Below, piece by piece: positions 11,020 to 18,468 of a DNA stretch of 44,532 nt (position 1 is its first letter; the number at the start of each line of letters is the position of its first letter). A program made the position numbers and the translations under genes. This DNA is from Methyloversatilis sp. GTDB lineage: Bacteria; Pseudomonadota; Gammaproteobacteria; Burkholderiales; Rhodocyclaceae. The notes below the pieces were generated by a model. That model had not been told where the DNA came from, made no database searches, and worked only from the letters and a program-made list of their open reading frames with translations. The DNA is taken from the NCBI GenBank assembly GCA_017984755.1, contig JAGNYW010000024.1, positions 1-44,532 of the forward strand, in the 5' to 3' direction.

Positions 11020-11728
11020 GCCCGCTGGCAGACCGGCGCCGGCGAAGGGCGACCAGGCCACCGAAAGCAAGTGCCGACAGGGCAAGCGTGCCCGGCTCGG
11101 GCACGCCGTTGGCCTGGGCGCTGCGCAGCGGCGACGGAAGTGCCCTGAACACGGCCAGATCCTGATGCGTGGGACTGGCCAGGACATCGAACGAGTAGCG
11201 CGACAGCGTCGGCAGGCTGGACAGCCATTCCTGGGCCAGGGCGATCGAGCCGTCCGACGCGCGCGATGCGCCGAAATTTCCGCTTCCCAGATCGAGCACA
11301 TCGTTCTTCTCGTTCACGATTTCCCAGATGGCAAGCTGGAAGGCACCGGCGTTCACACCACCGGTCAGCGCATCGCCGAAGGCCCGCGTGGCGAGCCGGC
11401 CGAGCAGATCCGCCCGCTCCGGCTGAAGGCCGAAGTAATCCTGTCCGCTGGTCAGCGAAAAATCATGGACCGTGCTGCCGAAGCGGGTCGGCTGGAAAAT
11501 GTCCACGCACCAGGCAACGAACATGTTGGTCGCGTTCTCGACCGCCGAAAATCCCGCAGCGTGCACGAACTGGCTCTGCAACGAAGGGTTGGCGTTCCGG
11601 ATGCGTACCGTGGTGACAGGCTCGGGCGAGGCCCAGCCGTTGACGACGACGGGTCCGGCCTGCGCCGGCAGCGCAGCCATCAGCGCAACGGCAAGTATCG
11701 GGCGCAGCATGCGGGGCAGTGTTTTCAT
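11003..11728 (-). CDS. PEP-CTERM sorting-domain exported protein
   Basis: 241 residues from MKTLPRML, with a signal peptide ending at AQA (residue ~24). The C terminus carries [25 protein letters not shown]: the VPEP motif, a single hydrophobic helix and an Arg cluster. This is the PEP-CTERM signal cut by exosortase (EpsH/XrtA) in exopolysaccharide-producing Gram-negative bacteria. The middle ([43 protein letters not shown]) matches a recurrent beta-rich domain of PEP-CTERM surface proteins. No exosortase lies in the window. A strong hairpin sits in its leader (11752-11780). The precise role is unknown, probably extracellular matrix or surface. Confidence 0.85.
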   Translation of the reverse strand: MKTLPRMLRPILAVALMAALPAQAGPVVVNGWASPEPVTTVRIRNANPSLQSQFVHAAGFSAVENATNMFVAWCVDIFQPTRFGSTVHDFSLTSGQDYFGLQPERADLLGRLATRAFGDALTGGVNAGAFQLAIWEIVNEKNDVLDLGSGNFGASRASDGSIALAQEWLSSLPTLSRYSFDVLASPTHQDLAVFRALPSPLRSAQANGVPEPGTLALSALAFGGLVALRRRRSASGLSAAV

Positions 11729-11751
11729 GGTTGGGATTTCGGCTCGGTATT

Positions 11752-11780
11752 GGATGGAGCCGAGACTACCGGCTCCATCC
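11752..11780 (-). promoter_or_regulatory. 11-bp perfect hairpin in the leader of the PEP-CTERM gene
   Basis: ggatggagccg (11752-11762) pairs with cggctccatcc (11770-11780) around a 7-base loop. It ends 24 bp upstream of the PEP-CTERM start codon. It could be an mRNA-stability or translational control element, or a protein-binding inverted repeat; there is no T run to suggest a terminator. Confidence 0.5.
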
Positions 11781-12074
11781 ACGAGGCAATGAGCGACAAA
11801 TTCAACACTCGGCGCCGATTCACACACTGCACCAATCGTGTATTCATGTTGCGTAATGCACCCTCTGCAGGCGTCACCGACACAGGGTTCGACCGACAAC
11901 GCAAGTTCTCGAACGCCTACAGGCTTCCGGTCGCACACGCTGTAGAGTTGATTGGCACGGACTGAGGGCGTGATCGGGTAACGATTTGAAGCATCTGGAT
12001 CACCGATGCCCGTCAGCCGTCGAAGGCATTCGGACGTTATTCGTCGGGAACCGTGAAAGAAGGGGGACACAAAG
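11781..12074. other. Intergenic stretch, no gene seen
   Basis: About 290 bp between divergently transcribed genes. It is less GC-rich than its neighbours and should hold both promoters. I found no convincing sigma-54 or sigma-70 promoter, tRNA or coding frame. The sequence ggggga just before 12075 is the likely ribosome site of the next gene. Confidence 0.4.
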
Positions 12075-12545
12075 ATGAAAAAAATCATATTGGCAGCCGC
12101 GCTCGTCGCTTCCGCAGCATCCGTGTTCGCCGCAGATGTGGGCGTATCCATTACCGTGGGGCAACCGGGCTTCTACGGACACATCGACATCGGCGACTTT
12201 CCGCGACCACGCCTGATCTATGCAGAGCCGCGGATCATCATCCGGGGCGGTCCTGGCGGCCCTCCCATGTATCTGCACGTACCGCCGGGCCATACGAAGA
12301 ACTGGAGCAAGCACTGCAGCCGTTACAACGCCTGCGGCCGCCCGGTCTATTTCGTGCAGGAGAGCTGGTACAACGATGTTTACGTGCCGCGCTACCGTGA
12401 ACGCGAACGCTCGCGAGGCGATCACCGCGATGACCGCAGTCAGGACCGGGATTACCGCGACGACAGGCAGGGCAAGGGGTCACATGGAAACGGAAACGGA
12501 AACGGCAAAAGCCACGGTGGTGGCAAAGGCGGCGGCAAGGACTGA
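12075..12545 (+). CDS. Small secreted protein with Gly/Asn/His-rich tail, function unknown
   Basis: 156 residues. Signal peptide MKKIILAAALVASAASVFA (1-19). The mature part has a hydrophobic beta segment (VGVSITVGQPGFYGHIDI), a PPMYLHVPPGHTKNW segment and two cysteines (KHCSRYNACGRPVYFV) that could form a disulfide. An Arg/Asp-rich stretch follows (residues ~110-135), then a GNGNGNGKSHGGGKGGGKD tail. It resembles short conserved periplasmic proteins of betaproteobacteria with the CGRPVYFV motif, which have no assigned role. It is monocistronic, followed by a clear terminator. Confidence 0.7.
   Translation: MKKIILAAALVASAASVFAADVGVSITVGQPGFYGHIDIGDFPRPRLIYAEPRIIIRGGPGGPPMYLHVPPGHTKNWSKHCSRYNACGRPVYFVQESWYNDVYVPRYRERERSRGDHRDDRSQDRDYRDDRQGKGSHGNGNGNGKSHGGGKGGGKD
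12486..12503 (+). repeat. Three tandem ggaaac hexamers
   Basis: Three exact copies of a 6-base unit encode the GNGNGN stretch near the C terminus of the secreted protein. It is in frame, so slippage would only change Gly-Asn copy number. Confidence 0.7.
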
Positions 12546-12569
12546 CGCGCCCGAAAGTCGTTGAAACAG

Positions 12570-12609
12570 GGAAATCCTCCCGAATGATCCGGGATGATTT
12601 CCTTTTTTT
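12570..12609 (+). terminator. Rho-independent terminator
   Basis: ggaaatc (12570-12576) pairs with gatttcc (12596-12602), one mismatch follows, then tcccg pairs with cggga around a short loop. A run of seven T (12603-12609) follows. This is a textbook intrinsic terminator for the gene ending at 12545. Confidence 0.9.
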
Positions 12610-12697
12610 ATCCTGACCCGGGAATCCATCCCGACGTCGGTAAGATTGGGTATTGCACCGCAGCATCCACAGCCTTACCCACCATCAGGAGCTATCC

Positions 12698-13207
12698 ATG
12701 AAGAAAACCGCATTGCTCGTCGCGCTGCTGGCGTTCGCCGGCATCACCCAGGCCGCGACGACTCCGAAAACATCGGCCGGCCTGGAAAAGTGCATGAAGG
12801 CAGCACTCGAGGCCAGGGACGGCCAGATCGTGAAGATCGAACTGAAGAAGGAAGACGGCGACGGTCACGTTTACGAATTCGACATCGAAACGCCGGACGG
12901 CAAGGCATGGGATGTCGAATGCAGCGGCAAGACCGGCAAGGTGGTCGAGATCGAAGAGGAAGTGACCAGGGACTACGCCGGATTCTCGGGCGCCAGGGTC
13001 AGCGAAGCGGCCGCGCGCGAGATCGCGCTGAAGAGCGTCCCGGGGGAAATCATCGAAGTCGAGTATGAAATCGAAGCAGACGGCAAGGCGTCCTACGAAT
13101 TCGACATCAAGACCACGGGCGGCAAGGAAGTGAAGCTCGAGGTTGATACCGAATCGGGTGCCATCGTGTCGCGCTCGGACGAGATCTGGCAGATCGGCAA
13201 GGAGTGA
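12698..13207 (+). CDS. Periplasmic PepSY-domain protein
   Basis: 169 residues, from the ATG preceded by AGGAG at a 6-base spacing. Signal peptide MKKTALLVALLAFAGITQA. Two PepSY-like repeats follow: KAALEARDGQIVKIELKKED...YEFDIETPDGKAWDVECSGKTGKVVE, and ALKSVPGEIIEVEYEIEADG...YEFDIKTTGGKEVKLEVDTESGAIV. The fold is small and beta-rich; PepSY domains often act as inhibitors or modulators of extracytoplasmic proteins. It is a stand-alone gene; its partner is unknown. Confidence 0.85.
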   Translation: MKKTALLVALLAFAGITQAATTPKTSAGLEKCMKAALEARDGQIVKIELKKEDGDGHVYEFDIETPDGKAWDVECSGKTGKVVEIEEEVTRDYAGFSGARVSEAAAREIALKSVPGEIIEVEYEIEADGKASYEFDIKTTGGKEVKLEVDTESGAIVSRSDEIWQIGKE

Positions 13208-13213
13208 TCGTGC

Positions 13214-13244
13214 TGCAGCGGCCCGGTGTCTGCCGGGCTCCTGC
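13214..13244. terminator. Hairpin between convergent genes
   Basis: gcccgg (13221-13226) pairs with ccgggc (13233-13238), extended by gcag/ctgc outside an internal loop. It sits between the stops of the PepSY gene and the convergent small membrane gene, so it may serve both. There is no T run. Confidence 0.5.
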
Positions 13245-13267
13245 CTGCATGGGGTCGGACCGTCCGA

Positions 13268-13543
13268 TCAGGCGGACTGACGCGGCCATCGGGTGATCAG
13301 ATCGGCCACGTGTGCCACCCCCGAAAGCGCCAGGAAAGCGGCAACCCACATCCATCCCGAATCAACCAGCGCAGCGCGCAGCGCGAGCATCAGGCACATT
13401 CCGGCCGCCAGATTGGGCAGCAACTGCCGCCCGGAAAGCCCCTTGCCCGTCCGGCGATGCCGTGCCGCGAGAACAAGCCATTCGACGACAACGAGGACCA
13501 CCACGAAAGCGGTAAGTCGTCCGTCAAGTATTGCTTCCGCCAT
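13268..13543 (-). CDS. Small three-helix membrane protein, unknown
   Basis: 91 residues with three predicted transmembrane helices: LTAFVVVLVVVEWLVLAA; LLPNLAAGMCLMLALRAALV; MWVAAFLALSGVAHVADLI. Arg/His-rich loops (RHRRTGKG, RWPRQ) suggest the orientation. I do not recognise the family. It is divergent from the heme oxygenase gene with only 44 bp between the starts, so the two probably share a control region. That is the only hint of a link to the phytochrome module. Confidence 0.65.
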   Translation of the reverse strand: MAEAILDGRLTAFVVVLVVVEWLVLAARHRRTGKGLSGRQLLPNLAAGMCLMLALRAALVDSGWMWVAAFLALSGVAHVADLITRWPRQSA

Positions 13544-13587
13544 CTTTCTTCCTCGGTTTGCGCGGTCCGACAGGCTATCATTTCGGC

Positions 13588-14223
13588 ATGCATGCGGATT
13601 CAGTCATCACCGGCCTGGCTGCGCGTCTGCGAGCCGAAACGTCGCTGTTGCACCGGCAGGCCGAACACACGGGCCTGATGCCACAACTGCTGAAAGGCAA
13701 GTTGCCTATGCCGGCCTACTGCAGATTGCTGCGCAACCTTCACGCGCTGTACTCGGCGCTCGAAACCGGATTGGCTCACCATGCGTCCGACCCGTCGGTT
13801 GCACCTATCCACCTGCCCGAGCTTGCTCGCACCATGGCAATCGAATCGGATCTGCAGGCCCTGCACGGACACGGCTGGGAGCGCGACATCGAACTGACGC
13901 CGGGTGCCGCCGACTATGTGCGTCACCTGCAGCAACTCACGCTGGAGCGCCCCGCGCTGCTGGCGGCACATTCCTACGTCCGTCATCTCGGCGACCTGCA
14001 TGGCGGCCAGGTGCTCGGACGCGTCGTGTCGTCGATGCCCGGCACGAGCGACGGCACAGGAACGTCTTTCTACGCATTCGCGGGGGACGTTGCGGTGCTG
14101 ATCCGTCGCTATCGGGCAGGGCTGGATGCACTGCCGCAGGACGACGAAAGCGTGGCAGCGCTGGTGGCCGAAGCCTGCTCCGGCTTCGCCCGACACATCA
14201 CGCTGTTCGACGAACTGGCGTGA
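13588..14223 (+). CDS. bphO: Heme oxygenase (biliverdin supply for bacteriophytochrome)
   Basis: 211 residues from ATGCATGCG. Heme oxygenases open heme to biliverdin, CO and Fe2+; biliverdin is the chromophore of bacteriophytochromes. Visible family features are the N-terminal LLHRQAEHTGLMPQLLKG region with the candidate proximal heme ligand His22, an aromatic LYSALE helix, and the distal-helix motif YVRHLGDLHGGQVLGR, whose Gly-rich kink lies over the heme. It ends 18 bp from the stop of the convergent bphP gene, and that pairing supports the bphO name over a heme-iron utilisation role. Confidence 0.88.
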   Translation: MHADSVITGLAARLRAETSLLHRQAEHTGLMPQLLKGKLPMPAYCRLLRNLHALYSALETGLAHHASDPSVAPIHLPELARTMAIESDLQALHGHGWERDIELTPGAADYVRHLQQLTLERPALLAAHSYVRHLGDLHGGQVLGRVVSSMPGTSDGTGTSFYAFAGDVAVLIRRYRAGLDALPQDDESVAALVAEACSGFARHITLFDELA

Positions 14224-14241
14224 GCAGGCGGAAGCTGCCTG

Positions 14242-16485
14242 TCAGTTGCCCCGCGTGAAGGCACGCAGCTTGCCGTAGATGGCGGCGGCGCGCGTTGCAG
14301 ATGCTTCGAGCTCTTCTATCAGCGTCGCAACCGGGCCCGCCGCAGCCGTATCGGTCAGTTCCATCGCAGCCACGCTGGCGTTCGCCAGAATGGCGCCGAC
14401 CACTTCATCCGGTTCGCGCCTGATCGGCATGGCCGGATCCCGGCCGATGCCGGCACGCCCGGCTTCGCTCAATGACTGTTCGAGATGCCGACGCGCCGCT
14501 TGGGTACGCTTGGTGTCGGTGAGGTCGGTGAGGATGATGATGTAGCCGAGCACCGTGCCGCCCGGCCCCGGAATGGCATCGGCCCGGATGCCCAGGGCAA
14601 CGAGCTGGCCCTCGCCTGCCTTGAGGCACCACTCGCCGCGCCACGAGTCACGCTCGGTACGCAGCACATCCAGCACCTGCCGGACATGAGCCGGATCGAC
14701 AAACATGTCGGCCAGATCGTCGAGGACGCGTATGGGGGGTGGCGGCGTCCGGAACAGTGCGGCGAACGCCGCGCTCGGAAACAGCACGCGCCCCTGCGCA
14801 TCGGATACCAGAACGGGTTCCTGCGACGTTTCGACGGCGCTGCGGAAGCGATCGGCCTGATGCTGGGCGATCAGCAAACGAACCGCCTGCGTCTGCAGGA
14901 TCACGTCGCGCAGTGTGGTACCGATCGCACGTGCCAGTGCAATGTCGGCCTTGCTCCAGGGCGCCGCGCAGCCGCGCACGATCTCGGACCAGGCAGCGAA
15001 TGAACGACGCGGCGACAGGGTCAGCGGATCATTGCCGACGACGGGTTTGGTCGGATCGCCCGCCCATGTAATGCTCGCCGACTGCTCGCGGCGGAACCAC
15101 ATCAGGAAATCCTGACCGGACGACGAAAGCTCGATCGCCAGCACGCCGCATGCAACGGGCGTCAGCGATTCGAGTTGCGGATTGGCACGTTCGACCGAAA
15201 CGCAACTGAAGAACCCCTGCCGGATTTCACTACCGACCCAGTCCGCGAGGCTGCGCAATTCAGAGGTCGAAGGCACATCGCCGACGGTGAGCAGTTCGCC
15301 CTCGTGAAACAGCGCGGCACCGGTCGCTTCGAGCGGCTGCAGCAGGGTACGGGGATTCCGCACCAGCGCAAGGCGCCAGTCGCCCTCGGTCGAGGTGGCT
15401 TCGATGAGACGCAATTCAAGGCTGCGCACCAGCACGTCCACCTGGGTGCGCACGTAATTCTCGATCGCGGCGATCCGCGTCGCGACCACCTCCGCCAGCA
15501 GGTCAACCGCGGCGCGTTCCGTATAGTGGATGTGCCGGGCCGAATAGTGGTGGCATGCGATCAGGCCCCACAAGCGCCCCTCCCGCACGAGCGACACGAC
15601 AAGCGTTGCCGTCACGCCCATGTTCTTCAGGTACTGGATGTGGAGCGGCGACATGCTGCGCAGGTGGCACATCGACATGTCGAACTCTTCGCCGGTGTCC
15701 GGAAGTACGCGCGGCAGCACCGCAGAAGGTGTGTAGCCCGCATCGGCCAGCACGCGTACCCGGTTGCGCAGATACAGGCCGCGCGCACGCTGCGGAATGT
15801 CGGTCGCCGGATAGCGCTGCCCGAGCAGCGACTCGAGCCTGGGTTCGCGTGCCTCGGCGATGATTTCCCCATGACCGTCATCATCGAAGCGGTACACCAT
15901 CACCCGGTCGTAACCCGTCAGTTCGCGTACCGACAGCACCACCGCGTCAGCGAGCGCTGTGATGTTCAACGCTTCGCTGAATCGCCTGACGGAAGTCGCG
16001 AGCAACGCCTGGGAAGCAAAATCGAGTGAGCCGCCTTCCGACGGAGCGGCTTCCAGTTCGATCACGATGGTGCCTGACTGTCCGAGATGCGCCATGCCCT
16101 CGAACGCCCTGCACGAATCTGCTGCGCCGACGTCGCAGCGGAAGGCGGTCAGTTCATCCGGACTCAGCTCATCTGCAATCGCGCGCACCCGTTCAGCCAG
16201 ATTGCCACCCAGCGTCGCAAGGCCCTGATCAAGCACGCGATGATGTGGCGTACCAAGCAGCTGCCCGACGTTCTCGCTGGCGAGCAGCACACGCAGATCC
16301 GTGGCGTCGGCCACCAGCAACACCCCGTGTGGCTGGATGGAGCCAGCCAGATGGATGAGCTCGCGTTCGCAATTGGTGAGATCCGCCTGACCGAAGGGCG
16401 GACTGAAAGTCGGTTCGTTCAACAAGGGTCTCCCGCCGACGCGGGACGCGCGGCGCTCAGTGAACGCTGCCCCGGTGCGGCACAC
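14242..16485 (-). CDS. bphP: Bacteriophytochrome, PpsR-associated type, without histidine kinase
   Basis: 747 residues from the ATG at 16485. Adjacent TTG codons at 16425 and 16422 would give a start nearer to known homologues. Domains: PAS (~35-145) with the biliverdin-binding Cys39 in LTNCERELIHLAGSIQPHG; GAF (~160-335) with the signature YPATDIPQRARGLYLRN (Asp229-Ile-Pro) and HLRSMSPLHIQYLKNMGV; PHY (~345-520) with tongue motif SPRRSF (492-496). A second PAS follows (~545-655), then a short helical tail (~660-747). There is no HisKA H-box and no HATPase N/G boxes. This layout (photosensory core, PAS, helical output) matches the phytochromes that bind PpsR directly in Rhodopseudomonas and Bradyrhizobium, not two-component kinases. 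The gene overlaps the 3' end of the PpsR-like gene by 29 bp (translational coupling), and bphO converges from the other side. Predicted role: a cytoplasmic red/far-red sensor controlling photosynthesis genes by protein-protein contact. Confidence 0.92.
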   Translation of the reverse strand: MCRTGAAFTERRASRVGGRPLLNEPTFSPPFGQADLTNCERELIHLAGSIQPHGVLLVADATDLRVLLASENVGQLLGTPHHRVLDQGLATLGGNLAERVRAIADELSPDELTAFRCDVGAADSCRAFEGMAHLGQSGTIVIELEAAPSEGGSLDFASQALLATSVRRFSEALNITALADAVVLSVRELTGYDRVMVYRFDDDGHGEIIAEAREPRLESLLGQRYPATDIPQRARGLYLRNRVRVLADAGYTPSAVLPRVLPDTGEEFDMSMCHLRSMSPLHIQYLKNMGVTATLVVSLVREGRLWGLIACHHYSARHIHYTERAAVDLLAEVVATRIAAIENYVRTQVDVLVRSLELRLIEATSTEGDWRLALVRNPRTLLQPLEATGAALFHEGELLTVGDVPSTSELRSLADWVGSEIRQGFFSCVSVERANPQLESLTPVACGVLAIELSSSGQDFLMWFRREQSASITWAGDPTKPVVGNDPLTLSPRRSFAAWSEIVRGCAAPWSKADIALARAIGTTLRDVILQTQAVRLLIAQHQADRFRSAVETSQEPVLVSDAQGRVLFPSAAFAALFRTPPPPIRVLDDLADMFVDPAHVRQVLDVLRTERDSWRGEWCLKAGEGQLVALGIRADAIPGPGGTVLGYIIILTDLTDTKRTQAARRHLEQSLSEAGRAGIGRDPAMPIRREPDEVVGAILANASVAAMELTDTAAAGPVATLIEELEASATRAAAIYGKLRAFTRGN

Positions 16486-17650
16486 CGGGACCGCGCGGCT
16501 GAACCGCGCGAATGATGAACCCGATACTGTTCGAATTTCCGTTGTGGATCAATACGGCAGACAGTTCGATATCCAGCTGGACATCCGTTTCATCGCGCAA
16601 TCGGGCCGTCAGGCGCTTCACACCTGAACGGCGCACGCTGTCCAGCAGCGACACAAATCCGCTACCTTCGCGTTCTACCCACTCGCCCAGCGAGCGCCCA
16701 CGCACATCCTGTGCATCCGAAATCCTGACCAATTCGAGGAAGGCCGGATTGGCGCTCAGAACCAGTCCCTGTTCGTCGGTGAATGCGATGGCATCCGGTG
16801 TCAGGCGCATGAGATCCGGCAGCATCGTGTCTTCGGGCGGCGGCGGCAGGGACGGCATGCCATCCGGCGTTGCCCTGAGCAGCAGCAGGTTCTGACCTTC
16901 ACTGCGCAGCGGCGATGCCCATACGTGAATATTTCCGCGCTGACCGGACAGATGAAGCGATGCATCGCCCGAGCGTCCGGACACCCGAACCGTCCCGAGC
17001 AGTTCCTGAAGAACCGATACGGACGCCGGTGCTACGCCTTCAACCGCCTGGCGTCCCGACATTTCCTGGACCGTGCCTCCGAACATGCGGGCTGCAGCGC
17101 GATTCGCGTCCACCACCTGGAAGGTTTCGGCATCGATCACGAGCACGGCATCCGTCGCAATCTGGAACAGCAGGCGATAGCGCGTTTCGGCCTGACGCAT
17201 GCGCCAGTAATCACGCTCCATGGACTGCTGGGCGTCCACCAGCCGTTGCTGCATGACCGAAACAGCTCGGAGGTCGCGACCTGCGACCAGCAGCGGGCCC
17301 GACTGACCGAGCCTGACAGCCGTATACGCGACCGGAATGTCCGCTCCTGCCGGTGAAGGATGGTTGATGTGCCTGGTACGCGAAACGCCCGCCTGGCTGG
17401 CTTCCCGCAGCAGTTCTTCCACCTTGCGTCTTGTTTCGCTGGTAACGGTATCGACGAGCTGGCGGCCGAGCCATTCGCTTGCCGTGGCACTGACCGGCTC
17501 CGCTCCGCCCAGCGCAACGCTGCGGATGTAGCCCTGGTCGTCCAGTACGAGGGCGATATCACTCGTGACCGACACCAACATGTCGGCCAGTTCTGGGGCA
17601 ACCTCAGAAAACGCGCTCAGATCGCCCGGATCGTTCGGTAACTTGTTCAC
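16457..17650 (-). CDS. PpsR paralogue lacking the DNA-binding domain and all cysteines
   Basis: 397 residues from a GTG. It aligns by eye along its length with the full PpsR at 21949-23376. An N-terminal PAS-like domain (~20-120: TSDIALVLDDQGYIRSVALG) is followed by a Q-linker coiled coil (~130-165: MQQRLVDAQQSMERDY, nearly identical to LQQRLVDAQQSIERDY in PpsR). PAS1 (~165-275: YRLLFQIATDAVLVIDAE) and PAS2 (~285-390) complete it. It stops at QPRGPGVPHRGSVH, where PpsR continues into its Fis-type helix-turn-helix. No HTH remnant is visible in any frame before bphP begins. It contains no Cys, whereas PpsR has the two positions tied to redox sensing in the family. Cotranscribed with bphP. Inferred role: phytochrome partner that heterodimerises with, or titrates, PpsR. 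Confidence 0.88.
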   Translation of the reverse strand: MNKLPNDPGDLSAFSEVAPELADMLVSVTSDIALVLDDQGYIRSVALGGAEPVSATASEWLGRQLVDTVTSETRRKVEELLREASQAGVSRTRHINHPSPAGADIPVAYTAVRLGQSGPLLVAGRDLRAVSVMQQRLVDAQQSMERDYWRMRQAETRYRLLFQIATDAVLVIDAETFQVVDANRAAARMFGGTVQEMSGRQAVEGVAPASVSVLQELLGTVRVSGRSGDASLHLSGQRGNIHVWASPLRSEGQNLLLLRATPDGMPSLPPPPEDTMLPDLMRLTPDAIAFTDEQGLVLSANPAFLELVRISDAQDVRGRSLGEWVEREGSGFVSLLDSVRRSGVKRLTARLRDETDVQLDIELSAVLIHNGNSNSIGFIIRAVQPRGPGVPHRGSVH

Positions 17651-17970
17651 TGGATGGGACCGGATGAACGCAGTCGCAAAAGAAAGCGTGCGAGATGCTT
17701 TTTATACAAAACCCGGCGCCTACCGGGGGCACTGCAAGCCAGATCGACGGGTCGCGGAATCTTCTGCTGAGACAACCGCACTTGGCATCGCGTTCTCGTC
17801 ACGTCCGGTCCTGACGCGCGCCGTTGCGCGTTCAGGCCGCTTGTGCGATGCATTGACCGTCACGGCGGAGCCCCTCAATGCTTCACGACACGTCCCTGCA
17901 TGCTACGGTAACTCATCAAAAAAAACATATCACAAGTCCGAAATGATCGAAAAGATCGATGTTTGTCCGG
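17651..17970. other. Intergenic region upstream of the ppsR-like/bphP operon
   Basis: About 320 bp. It must hold the promoter of the ppsR-like gene and the end of the tspO operon. I see an A8 run near 17918-17926 and a small hairpin (atcga/tcgat, ~17946-17960) beyond the tspO stop. That pair could be a weak terminator on the minus strand. No TGT-N12-ACA box and no credible gene was found; the open frames here lack codon character and start signals. Confidence 0.4.
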
Positions 17971-18468
17971 TCACTGCGCCACAAACGGCCCATTCATTTC
18001 GACGATCGCCATATTTAGCCAGGCGGCGAATGCCACCCAGGCCAGATAGGGAAGCAGCAGCAGCGAGGCCGTCCGGGACCATGAGCGAAGGTGCAACGCA
18101 AGCAGCGCAACGGACAGCCACAGGAAGCCCACCTCGACAAGCGCCAGATCAGGGCGCTGCAGGTGAAAGAAGAGCGCGCTCCAAAATATGTTCAGACCAC
18201 CGTTGAGCGCAAAAAGGCCGAGCATCCATACCCGGCAGCGCGCATTCGGCGCACGCGTCCAGCCCAGAACGCCCGACATCGCCGCAAGACTGAATATGAG
18301 TGTCCACGCGGGCCCGAACAGCCAGTCGGGCGGCTGCCACGACGGCTTGGCGAGCGCTTGGTACCACGGACTCAGGTCGGTCGCCGCTGCACCCAGCGCA
18401 CCGACGAGGAATGCCGCCAGTGCGGCTGCCGCAACCGGCGGCCAGCGCTGGGCGGCGAACGCGTTCAC
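17971..18468 (-). CDS. tspO: TspO/MBR family membrane protein (tryptophan-rich sensory protein)
   Basis: 165 residues. The GTG start overlaps the bchP stop (GTGA), so the two are translationally coupled. Five hydrophobic helices and the family's Trp-rich pattern are visible: PSWQPPDWLFGPAWTLIF in the first loop, LNIFWSALFF, and YLAWVAFAAWLNMAI at the C terminus. TspO is a porphyrin-binding membrane protein. In Rhodobacter sphaeroides it dampens expression of photosynthesis genes under oxygen. Placement as last gene of the bchG-carrier-bchP operon fits a tetrapyrrole-linked role. A longer upstream frame inside bchP was rejected. Confidence 0.9.
   Translation of the reverse strand: MNAFAAQRWPPVAAAALAAFLVGALGAAATDLSPWYQALAKPSWQPPDWLFGPAWTLIFSLAAMSGVLGWTRAPNARCRVWMLGLFALNGGLNIFWSALFFHLQRPDLALVEVGFLWLSVALLALHLRSWSRTASLLLLPYLAWVAFAAWLNMAIVEMNGPFVAQ

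Noticed and set aside
16380-16460. Frameshifted HTH remnant at the end of the PpsR-like gene
   Set aside because: No frame around the stop shows the conserved EAALELT or LGLSRQSLYVKL pattern; bphP coding sequence follows directly.
17565-18206. Plus-strand open frame across the ppsR-like/tspO gap
   Set aside because: Overlaps real genes on both sides in antisense and has no start signal or domain.
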